From positions 1-9,804 of the forward strand of contig JAHFGE010000051.1 in NCBI GenBank assembly GCA_023247575.1: 9,804 bases of DNA. Direction: 5' to 3'. The position numbers and the translations under genes are program-made. This DNA comes from Candidatus Omnitrophota bacterium. Lineage in GTDB: Bacteria > Omnitrophota > Gorgyraeia > Zapsychrales > Fredricksoniimonadaceae. Below are positions 1 through 5,256 of the stretch, in pieces; the first letter of the stretch is position 1, and every line of letters begins with the position of its first letter. Under the pieces are notes generated by a model. It was not told where the DNA came from, searched no databases, and saw only the letters and a program-made list of their open reading frames with translations.

Positions 1-762
1 AAATTTTCCCACGCACCATAAAAGCCCGGCCCCTAAAGCCAACACCCCGAAGAAATAAACCTTGCCCGACATTCCTATCATAGAGGGCATGAGGGAAAAG
101 CCAATGAGGGCAAAACTAAAAGACATGATTTGGGCCAGGGTCATGCGGCTGTCCGGGTAAACCACGGGGAGCATTTTAAATCCGGCTTTTTTATAATCTT
201 CTTTAAACATCCAGGCAATGGCATAGAAATGCGGATGCTGCCAGGCAAAAAGAATAAAAAACAAAATCCAGGCTTCGAAACTTAAGTTCCCTGTGGCCGC
301 GGCCCAGCCACCCAGCGGCGGAATAGCACCGGGGATGGCGCCGAAGGTGGTATTAAGCCAGCTTAATTTTTTCATCGGTGTATACACCAGCACATACAAA
401 AAAGTAGTCAATAAACTTAAAAAAGCTGTCAATAAATTAACCATTGCGCATAAAACAAACAAGCCTAAAAGAATCAAACTCACCCCAAAGCCTAAAGCGC
501 TGTGAGGCGCAATAAGCCCTGAAGGGATTGGCCTGTTCTTAGTCCTCGTCATTAAGCTGTCGCTGTCACGCTCTAAATAATGATTCAGTGCGCCGGCGCC
601 CCCACAGGTTAAGGCCGCCCCTAGAAGTGTAAAGACCAGCCGCCAGGGATGATGAATACCGCCCTCACCTAAATAAAAACCCAAAGCGGTCGTCACCAAA
701 ACCAGCGACATGATATTGGGCTTGGTTAATTCTCGATAACCTTTAATTTTTTTCTTATCCAT
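1..762 (-). CDS. ctaB: Protoheme IX farnesyltransferase (heme O synthase), C-terminus cut by window edge
   Basis: CtaB/CyoE is an integral membrane UbiA-family prenyltransferase that transfers a farnesyl group to heme b to make heme O, the precursor of heme A. I translated 254 codons from the ATG at 762; the frame is open to base 1, so roughly the last 40 residues are missing. The first polyprenyl-diphosphate/Mg site is visible as N60-HYLERDSD-68 followed by M71, R73-T74 and RPIPSG (77-82). Further family landmarks are YTPMKKLSWLN (about 128-137), PGAIPPLGGW (144-153) and FAWQHPHFYAIA (172-183), then KEDYKKAGFKMLP. Several hydrophobic helices are evident. The start ATG overlaps the ctaA stop by 8 bases (ATGGATAA), implying translational coupling and joint expression of the two heme A pathway enzymes. 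Apart from the truncation, nothing is atypical. Confidence 0.96.
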   Translation of the reverse strand, partial: MDKKKIKGYRELTKPNIMSLVLVTTALGFYLGEGGIHHPWRLVFTLLGAALTCGGAGALNHYLERDSDSLMTRTKNRPIPSGLIAPHSALGFGVSLILLGLFVLCAMVNLLTAFLSLLTTFLYVLVYTPMKKLSWLNTTFGAIPGAIPPLGGWAAATGNLSFEAWILFFILFAWQHPHFYAIAWMFKEDYKKAGFKMLPVVYPDSRMTLAQIMSFSFALIGFSLMPSMIGMSGKVYFFGVLALGAGLLWCVGKF

Positions 763-1762
763 TGGTTTTAATTTGTTCCTTCAATGCAGCCCATGAACAA
801 GGGATGGAGCGTAACAATAAGAGAAAGCTCAAGGCCAAAACAACAGCACCTGTGGTGACATGCAACGTTGTCATAATAATCTCTTTTCTGGAAAGCACCG
901 TCGAAATACCTAACATCATCTGCATGACTACGGTTAAATTGAGCCAACACAATGTTTTAATAATCAATGGTGTCTTTAAATATTTTCGATACGCCAAATA
1001 ATTCATATAGAGCAACTGCAGAAAAATAAAAAGCGCCCCCAGGCGATGCAGTAAGTGAATAGACACTTGCTTCATACTGACAGAATCCAGGTTGTTTGCA
1101 AACCGCCAGGCATTGATGCGATTAAGCATGCCTTGATCCATGGTGGGGATCAAGGTTCCTCCCATGGTAGGGAAATCTGGAACAGCCAGTCCTGACTGGG
1201 TGTGGCGCATCCAATTACCTAAAATAAGTTGAATATAGACCATCCCCACCAGAATAACCACACCTTGAATCCATTGATTATCCGCCGCATCTTTAAAATG
1301 CCAGCGGTGCTGGTGTTCCAGCGATAAGCCGTACGCTATCATCATAACCAACAAAAAAAATGTTTGAGCAAAAACACCATGCATCATGGAAAGCCACACG
1401 GGCAGAAAATATTTGACCGTCATTCCCCCTAATATCCCCTGGGCCACCACCGTCACAAAGGCGGCCAACCCTAAGCGCTTCAGCCATAAATTTTGCTTAG
1501 AACTCCAAAGCCAAATGCACAACACAAGAGTCAAAAGACCGACGATAGAGGCCAGCAGGCGGTGCGTATGCTCATACTTGATACCGCCCACCATCTGGTC
1601 TAAAGGAAAAGCAAACATGAACCGGCCGTAAGTAGTTGGCCAGTCAGGAACAGAGAGCCCTGATTCTGTGCTTTTCACCAGCGCGCCTAAAAAAAGCAGT
1701 AAAAGGGTCACCCCGCAAAAAAATTTGGAAAAAATTCTTAAAGACGCAAATCTGCTTGGCAT
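755..1762 (-). CDS. ctaA: Heme A synthase (CtaA/COX15 family)
   Basis: This enzyme oxidises the C8 methyl of heme O to a formyl group, giving heme A for the oxidase encoded upstream. The 335 residues form about eight membrane helices in two homologous halves. The internal duplication shows as SGLSVPDWP (34-42) and SGLAVPDFP (190-198). Candidate heme ligands and conserved histidines are H65 and H67 in EHTHR, H128 in MMHG, H236 and H239 in IHLLHRLG, and H301 in LHVTTGA. Length is normal for the family. The ATG at 1762 follows an AAGGA Shine-Dalgarno about nine bases upstream, and that site lies in one arm of a possible hairpin (1769-1794). The stop codon overlaps the ctaB start. The MVGGIKYEH wording resembles CtaA from PVC-type bacteria more than the Bacillus form; this is a recollection, not a search. 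Confidence 0.96.
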   Translation of the reverse strand: MPSRFASLRIFSKFFCGVTLLLLFLGALVKSTESGLSVPDWPTTYGRFMFAFPLDQMVGGIKYEHTHRLLASIVGLLTLVLCIWLWSSKQNLWLKRLGLAAFVTVVAQGILGGMTVKYFLPVWLSMMHGVFAQTFFLLVMMIAYGLSLEHQHRWHFKDAADNQWIQGVVILVGMVYIQLILGNWMRHTQSGLAVPDFPTMGGTLIPTMDQGMLNRINAWRFANNLDSVSMKQVSIHLLHRLGALFIFLQLLYMNYLAYRKYLKTPLIIKTLCWLNLTVVMQMMLGISTVLSRKEIIMTTLHVTTGAVVLALSFLLLLRSIPCSWAALKEQIKTNG

Positions 1763-1768
1763 AATGAG

Positions 1769-1815
1769 ATCCTTCGCCTTCTATGGCTCAGGATGATCCC
1801 GCCAAAGGCGGGATC
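1769..1815. repeat. Two adjacent hairpins filling the coxB-ctaA gap
   Basis: The first hairpin is imperfect: ATCCT (1769-1773) pairs with AGGAT (1790-1794), and GCC (1776-1778) pairs with GGC (1785-1787). The second is perfect: GATCCCGCC (1795-1803), loop AAA, GGCGGGATC (1807-1815). The second hairpin starts within the coxB stop codon. It has no T-run after it in the transcribed direction, so it is not a classical intrinsic terminator. Short hairpins of this kind occur as dispersed genomic repeats in many bacteria. The first hairpin buries the ctaA Shine-Dalgarno. Confidence 0.7.
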
Positions 1816-2584
1816 AATTCCAGAAAGAATCACCACCGGACCCTGAGGAGCTGCCGGCCGTGGGCTGTTTGGCCAGCCAATCCTCATAATCTTTCTCGGT
1901 ATGCACAGTAATATAGCCTTTCATCCGGTAATGTCCTAGGCCGCATAACTGGGCACAACCGATTTCCCATTGGCCGGTTTGAGTAGGAGTAAACCAGGTT
2001 TGAATCGACATGCCAGGCAGTATATCCTGCTTAACGCGCATGACGGGAATATAGAAGCAATGAATAACGTCCTTGGTGGTCAAATAAAGGATCGCAGGGC
2101 GTCCCACAGGAATGTGCAGCTGGTTGACGGTGGTGATGTCATCTTTGGCAGCCAGGTCGCTCACATCCAAACCAACAGGGTTGGTTTGCGGGTTTACCAA
2201 TTTAGGATTTGTCCTTCCAAATTTACCGTCTTTTCCTGGATAATGGAAATTCCAGGCGAATTGTTCCGCCACCACCCTGATTTCAATAGCGTCGGACCGG
2301 TTAGGAAAGGCATTGACTTTCTTGGCCCAGAATGGAATGGAAAAACCAATCAATAAAATGATTTCAGCAATGACCACCGCCACTTCGACAACGCTGGAAA
2401 AATGATTTTTAACGCCCGCGTAATTGGCTTGAGGGTTGACTCGACGGTTAAAACGCACCAGAGCGATGATAAAAAAGATACCCCAGCCCACAAACAGAAC
2501 AAACATCAAAATATGGACAAGCCAAATCATTTGATCAATTTCATAGCCATGGGCGGAAGCCACCGGTGGTAAAGCTAAATTCAT
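1814..2584 (-). CDS. coxB: Cytochrome c oxidase subunit II (CuA subunit)
   Basis: Subunit II accepts electrons from cytochrome c at the CuA centre and passes them to subunit I. The 256-residue product has two membrane helices (about 19-45 and 67-86) and then a periplasmic cupredoxin domain. VAEQFAWNFHYPG (105-117) is the aromatic electron-entry region. The CuA ligands are complete: H175, C210, C214, H218 and M221. The usual Glu between the two cysteines is Gln (CAQLC, Q212); that residue ligates CuA through its backbone carbonyl, so copper binding should survive. I see no C-terminal heme c domain (no CXXCH); the tail is Gly/Ser-rich. I chose the ATG at 2584: it sits one base after the upstream stop, has a GGGGG-type ribosome site in front, and begins just before the first helix. 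An in-frame TTG at 2638 would add 18 residues that overlap the upstream gene. Confidence 0.95.
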   Translation of the reverse strand: MNLALPPVASAHGYEIDQMIWLVHILMFVLFVGWGIFFIIALVRFNRRVNPQANYAGVKNHFSSVVEVAVVIAEIILLIGFSIPFWAKKVNAFPNRSDAIEIRVVAEQFAWNFHYPGKDGKFGRTNPKLVNPQTNPVGLDVSDLAAKDDITTVNQLHIPVGRPAILYLTTKDVIHCFYIPVMRVKQDILPGMSIQTWFTPTQTGQWEIGCAQLCGLGHYRMKGYITVHTEKDYEDWLAKQPTAGSSSGSGGDSFWN

Positions 2585-2585
2585 A

Positions 2586-2747
2586 CTAAATCCCCCGTCG
2601 TAAAGTCCTTTGGCGAATATTCCAAAACAGCAAACCAAAGCAACCCAAGACCATCAATGTGATCAAAAGCAAAACCATGATCCCGTAATTGTACCCTTGG
2701 GTTAAAGGTGAGGTCGGATCACCGAAACACACCGCACAGAAAACCAT
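2586..2747 (-). CDS. 53-residue single-helix membrane protein with N-terminal CXXC, oxidase operon
   Basis: This small gene reads MVFCAVCFGDPTSPL at its N-terminus, then a hydrophobic helix (about 23-43), and ends in a basic tail (RQRTLRRG). C4 and C7 form a CXXC pair without a following His, so it is not a heme c site. By the positive-inside rule the basic tail is cytosolic and the CXXC segment periplasmic, the same side as the CuA domain of the next gene. It is two bases after the 58-residue gene and one base before coxB, so it is surely co-transcribed. I recall similar CXXCFGDP microproteins beside oxidase genes in other bacteria, but I know of no assigned function. Copper handling, assembly or an accessory subunit are possible. 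The coding potential rests on the tight packing, the membrane-protein composition and the ribosome site (AGGGG overlapping the previous stop). Confidence 0.8.
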   Translation of the reverse strand: MVFCAVCFGDPTSPLTQGYNYGIMVLLLITLMVLGCFGLLFWNIRQRTLRRGI

Positions 2748-2749
2748 TT

Positions 2750-2926
2750 CTACATCCCCTTAACTTTCTTAATAAACTGTAACCCATAAAAAAATAAGCC
2801 AATGGCGGATGCTAAAGAACCATAGCCCAACCACTGAAAGTCATGGTTTAACGCCCACAGGCCAAACACCAGCGACAACACAATCGCCACCGTAATCAGA
2901 AATAAGTGGATATTTTTAATTCCCAT
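2750..2926 (-). CDS. 58-residue two-helix membrane protein, oxidase operon
   Basis: The product begins MGIKNIHLFLITV and has two predicted membrane helices (about 7-26 and 33-51) separated by a short WALNHDFQW turn, with a basic end (KKVKG). The start is strongly supported by a consensus AGGAGG eight bases upstream of the ATG (bases 2935-2940), which touches the stop of the subunit IV gene. The next gene starts two bases after its stop. I do not recognise a named family. Its size, hydrophobicity and position between subunit IV and subunit II suggest a small structural or assembly component of the oxidase, comparable in kind to other oxidase microproteins. That role is inference from context only. 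Confidence 0.78.
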   Translation of the reverse strand: MGIKNIHLFLITVAIVLSLVFGLWALNHDFQWLGYGSLASAIGLFFYGLQFIKKVKGM

Positions 2927-2939
2927 GAGACGTTCCTCC

Positions 2940-3281
2940 TTACTCTTTGTGTTCGATCATCAACGGTCTGGAAGTATCTTGCGTACCTACTAAATAATCC
3001 TGGCGGTTAAGCACAGGTAACAAAAGCAGTCCAGCTACAAAAATAGCGGTTAGAATAAAAACGATCACGATTAACTTACGCCCCGTCAGTAAATGTTGAA
3101 ATGAACGGTAAACAGTCATAGCTTTAATAAGCATAAAAGCAAGCCCTAAGCTTAAGAGCACCCCTATGGGCACATGGACTACGGCAACAGCAATCCCAAT
3201 CAAAGTAATGAGGGAAAGTATGACAAAAAGCCTTTTGTAAGTGGCCACCATGGGTGATACATCATGCGGATGAGGGTTCAT
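2940..3281 (-). CDS. Cytochrome c oxidase subunit IV-like protein (prokaryotic COX4 family)
   Basis: The 113-residue product has three membrane helices (about 17-36, 39-56 and 70-90), a His/Pro-rich cytosolic N-terminus (MNPHPHDVSP) and a hydrophilic C-terminal tail. This matches the prokaryotic subunit IV family, which is not catalytic and stabilises subunits I and III in caa3/aa3 oxidases. It is the first gene of the oxidase transcript here, with a TATAAT 25 bases upstream and a GAAAGG ribosome site about six bases before the ATG. In many operons this gene comes last, after subunits I and III, so its leading place is uncommon. The family call rests on topology, length and neighbours more than on a sharp motif. 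Confidence 0.82.
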   Translation of the reverse strand: MNPHPHDVSPMVATYKRLFVILSLITLIGIAVAVVHVPIGVLLSLGLAFMLIKAMTVYRSFQHLLTGRKLIVIVFILTAIFVAGLLLLPVLNRQDYLVGTQDTSRPLMIEHKE

Positions 3282-3305
3282 ATTTGCCTTTCTTAAAAGA
3301 AAAAT

Positions 3306-3311
3306 ATTATA
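3306..3311 (-). promoter_or_regulatory. -10 box of the cytochrome oxidase operon
   Basis: On the minus strand this is a perfect TATAAT, in the only gap between the glycan block and the oxidase block. The -35 region is weak: TTAAAA/CTTAAA-like sequence lies 15-16 bases further upstream. Transcription would start near 3299, giving a leader of under 20 bases before the ATG at 3281. No intrinsic terminator for the upstream genes is visible in this gap. Confidence 0.6.
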
Positions 3312-3339
3312 CCAAAGCTTCCTTAATTTTAAGATTTAT

Positions 3340-3828
3340 TTATAAATTCCTAGATTGAATAAACTTATTGAGCCATCTAGCGATGGAATCAATCAGAAAG
3401 AAAGCATTGAATTTTTTAGAACAATAATAAAATTGGCCGTCATAAACAATGTCTTGAGCGCCTAATAAACGACTCAGCCTCACCTCGAGGATAGATTGGG
3501 AATTGTATTGATCGAGGATTTCTTCCAAACTTTTCCCCTGGTTTGAATCAAGCAGGCTAAGCACCCGCAGGCGAACAGAAGTTTCATAGGGCCCAAATAC
3601 GCACAAAATATAAACAAAAGACGATAAGCCATAAATCAAGCAGGATAAGAAAACTATTTCCCACTCCAAACCCCAAGACAGCCAAAAATTAATCATTAAA
3701 CCCAACAAAAAAAGTATTTGTATGGATCTAAGAATCCACTCCGAAGCAAGAAACCTAAAAAGCAATACATGAAGCAAAAAAAAGACGATAAAGCACCCAA
3801 AACCTATTTGTAAAATAAAAATATCCAT
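3340..3828 (-). CDS. Small membrane protein with C-terminal winged-helix-like domain (copy B)
   Basis: From the ATG at 3828 the product has 162 residues: three membrane helices (about 5-26, 34-52 and 57-78), then a cytosolic domain of about 65 residues. The tail includes LRVLSLLDSNQGKSLEEIL, ILEVRLSRLL and a final IARWLNKF. It is similar in layout and sequence to the preceding gene: ILEVRLSRLL here against MIEGRLQELI there, and both end in an R-W-L helix. The two appear to be tandem paralogues. I chose the ATG at 3828 because it forms TAATG with the previous stop and has AGGA just upstream. A GTG at 3858 would add ten residues inside the preceding gene. Function is not recognised. A winged helix tethered to the membrane could bind DNA or, equally, a protein partner such as the nearby glycosyltransferase. 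Confidence 0.8.
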   Translation of the reverse strand: MDIFILQIGFGCFIVFFLLHVLLFRFLASEWILRSIQILFLLGLMINFWLSWGLEWEIVFLSCLIYGLSSFVYILCVFGPYETSVRLRVLSLLDSNQGKSLEEILDQYNSQSILEVRLSRLLGAQDIVYDGQFYYCSKKFNAFFLIDSIARWLNKFIQSRNL

Positions 3829-4346
3829 TATCCTGCCATGCTCCGGCCACAAAGCCACCGGTAAAGTTTGACAATCATTAACAGTTTATTCCCATGAGGT
3901 GTTAAAAAAAACTTCCAACCCCTTTTGTAAGCACAACTGCTGACGATCAGTTCCTGTAGACGACCTTCAATCATATTGTCGGCCTTGATGGCAGACAGCA
4001 GCTGGTTATAATCAGCCTTGCCTTGAGTTTGTAAAATCTTTAGAATTTTTTTAGAAGGACTTAACAAGTCGGTGGTGACATAAAAAATCAAATAGGCTGG
4101 AATAAGAAGCAGATAAATAGTCGTAGCCGTCAATGGAAGTGCCTGCCCCGACCGAAGCGTCGGAGCTGGCCCCCAAGGGTCAAAAGGAATAAAAATAAAG
4201 AGCACCTCCATGAACATCAATACCCCCAGAACGATAACCAAAAAAACTTTGGCTTGCAAACCTTTCGCAGTGGTTTGACGACAATACAAAAGATGAAGGA
4301 TGGCCGCCAGCAAGAATAAAATAATGGCCATGCCTACATGCATCAT
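3828..4346 (-). CDS. Small membrane protein with C-terminal winged-helix-like domain (copy A)
   Basis: The 172-residue product has three membrane helices (about 4-21, 33-53 and 72-92) and a cytosolic tail (95-165) with a winged-helix look: SPSKKILKILQTQGK, then NMIEGRLQELI, then a wing-like KFFLTPHGNKLL. The last motif resembles the Y.LT..G+ wing of MarR/PadR-type folds. It overlaps the glycosyltransferase stop by ATGA, so the two are translationally coupled; a second ATG follows at 4343. Copy B follows directly. Between helices 2 and 3 it carries a Gly/Pro-rich stretch (GPAPTLRSGQALP, 59-71) that is absent from copy B and is encoded by a GC-rich hairpin, which looks like an inserted repeat. 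I recognise no named family. An anchor or regulator for the soluble glycosyltransferase is one possibility. Confidence 0.82.
   Translation of the reverse strand: MMHVGMAIILFLLAAILHLLYCRQTTAKGLQAKVFLVIVLGVLMFMEVLFIFIPFDPWGPAPTLRSGQALPLTATTIYLLLIPAYLIFYVTTDLLSPSKKILKILQTQGKADYNQLLSAIKADNMIEGRLQELIVSSCAYKRGWKFFLTPHGNKLLMIVKLYRWLCGRSMAG
4145..4166. repeat. GC-rich hairpin inside coding sequence of membrane protein copy A
   Basis: GCCCCGAC (4145-4152) and GTCGGAGC (4159-4166) form an 8-bp stem with one mismatch in DNA, which becomes a G-U pair in the minus-strand RNA, around the loop CGAAGC. The composition contrasts with the AT-rich surroundings. The segment encodes a Pro/Gly-rich loop that is missing from the paralogous next gene. 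This is consistent with an in-frame palindromic insertion, although only one copy lies in the window. Confidence 0.6.
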
Positions 4347-5110
4347 GATTTGCTCCAGCTGGATTGGTCTGGCTTTTTCATTAGTGGTGAGCGAAACCCG
4401 CCTTGGGTGGGTTGAGTCGAACCATAGACATCGTAAAGAAGGATTCCGATGGTTTTACCTATGGCTTTGATGCTTTTGAGTGTAAAGGCCTTGGACCTTT
4501 CATGCCGACGGCCCGCATGTTCAAAGTAAATGGTTCGGTAACCAACCCCCTTTTTAAGAAGTCGCACCAAACATTCGGCCAGAGCCGCTAAGCCGGTCGA
4601 TTTAATAGGGATAGATAAAAGCAATGCTCTCTTGCAGATAAAAGCGCCGTTGTAATATTTTAAACGCAGTCCAAAGAGAATATTCATAACCACGACGAAT
4701 GTTTTGGAAACCACCCGACGGAACAAGGAGCGCCGGTTCGTTTTTTGCATATACGAAATGACCAGATCGGCTGAGCCGGCCGCTTGAATAAGGTCTTTAA
4801 GCGAGTCAGGGGACATATCATTATCGCCGGGAAAAACCGTTACATAGTCCTTGGCGGCCATTTTGACTCCCCGGTTAAAAGAATAGCCGAAGCCTTCGTT
4901 GCGGGCATTGGTGGCCACCCGAATACAATCATTGGCTTGGGACTTCAAACGGGCAAATTCGCCGGTTTGATCAGGACTGCCATCGTCAATAACGATGATC
5001 TCATAATCTAAACCTAAGACTCGCGCGGTAATGACAGCATTGTCAATGGCCGCTTCAATATTGGCCTCTTCCCGATAGGCTGGTATAATAATAGATACGC
5101 TGGGTTTCAT
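4343..5110 (-). CDS. Family 2 glycosyltransferase (DPM1-like GT-A fold)
   Basis: The 255-residue product begins MKPSVSIIIPAYREEANI, the standard GT2 nucleotide-sugar-binding start. IDDGSPDQT (41-49) supplies the nucleotide-contacting Asp pair, NEGFGYSFNRG (71-81) is the next conserved block, and FPGDND (93-98) stands in the place of the DXD/DADGQ metal-binding motif. The later region (about 150-235) lacks the long hydrophobic C-terminal helices of polyprenol-phosphate glycosyltransferases such as GtrB, so the enzyme should be cytosolic or peripheral. It probably transfers a sugar to a lipid or glycan acceptor; donor and acceptor cannot be read from the sequence. The stop overlaps the start of a small membrane protein by four bases, which suggests that those proteins recruit or regulate it. 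No good Shine-Dalgarno is visible before the ATG, and a large palindrome fills the upstream gap. Confidence 0.9.
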   Translation of the reverse strand: MKPSVSIIIPAYREEANIEAAIDNAVITARVLGLDYEIIVIDDGSPDQTGEFARLKSQANDCIRVATNARNEGFGYSFNRGVKMAAKDYVTVFPGDNDMSPDSLKDLIQAAGSADLVISYMQKTNRRSLFRRVVSKTFVVVMNILFGLRLKYYNGAFICKRALLLSIPIKSTGLAALAECLVRLLKKGVGYRTIYFEHAGRRHERSKAFTLKSIKAIGKTIGILLYDVYGSTQPTQGGFRSPLMKKPDQSSWSKS

Positions 5111-5118
5111 AGTTAATT

Positions 5119-5256
5119 TAAAACTCTAAATCCTAAACTCTAAATTCTAAACAATGATCAAAATTCAAATGACCTAAATCCAAAACGTTTTGATCATTAG
5201 AACATTGGTTCATTTGAATTTGTTTAGAATTTAGGGTTTAGAGTTTAGGATTTTTA
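5119..5256. repeat. Long palindromic element with TTTAGRR heptamer arms
   Basis: This element fills nearly the whole gap between the dehydrogenase and glycosyltransferase genes. Both ends carry degenerate heptamers, on opposite strands. The right arm (5222-5253) reads TTTAGAA, TTTAGGG, TTTAGAG, TTTAGGA. The left arm (5119-5152), read on the minus strand, gives TTTAGAA, TTTAGAG, TTTAGGA, TTTAGAG. Nested inside are perfect inverted repeats AATGATCAAAA (5153-5163) with TTTTGATCATT (5188-5198), and ATTCAAATGA (5163-5172) with TCATTTGAAT (5210-5219), plus the palindrome AAAACGTTTT (5182-5191). It is non-coding, touches the dehydrogenase stop codon, and looks like a miniature mobile element or repeat family member. 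Confidence 0.8.

Noticed and set aside
293..505. Plus-strand ORF of 70 codons at the left edge
   Set aside because: It lies antisense to ctaB, whose motifs are clear in the minus frame; the translated product has no recognisable features.
1795..1815. Perfect hairpin after coxB as an intrinsic terminator
   Set aside because: No T-run follows it in the minus-strand transcript, and ctaA continues 30 bases later in the same direction.
1970..2356. Plus-strand ORF of 128 codons inside coxB
   Set aside because: It is a shadow of the CuA-domain coding sequence; the minus strand encodes the intact CuA site.
2585..2638. TTG start for coxB adding 18 residues
   Set aside because: It would overlap the CXXC microprotein gene and add Cys/Gly-rich residues unlike a subunit II N-terminus. 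The ATG at 2584 has a good ribosome site.
2727..2738. CXXC of the 53-residue protein as a heme c attachment site
   Set aside because: The motif is C-A-V-C followed by Phe, not His.
3829..3858. GTG start for the second small membrane protein
   Set aside because: The TAATG-coupled ATG at 3828 with AGGA upstream begins directly at the first helix and matches the layout of its paralogue.
5222..5253. TTTAGGG-like units as a telomere or eukaryotic contamination
   Set aside because: There are only four degenerate units per arm, in inverted orientation, between bacterial-type genes.
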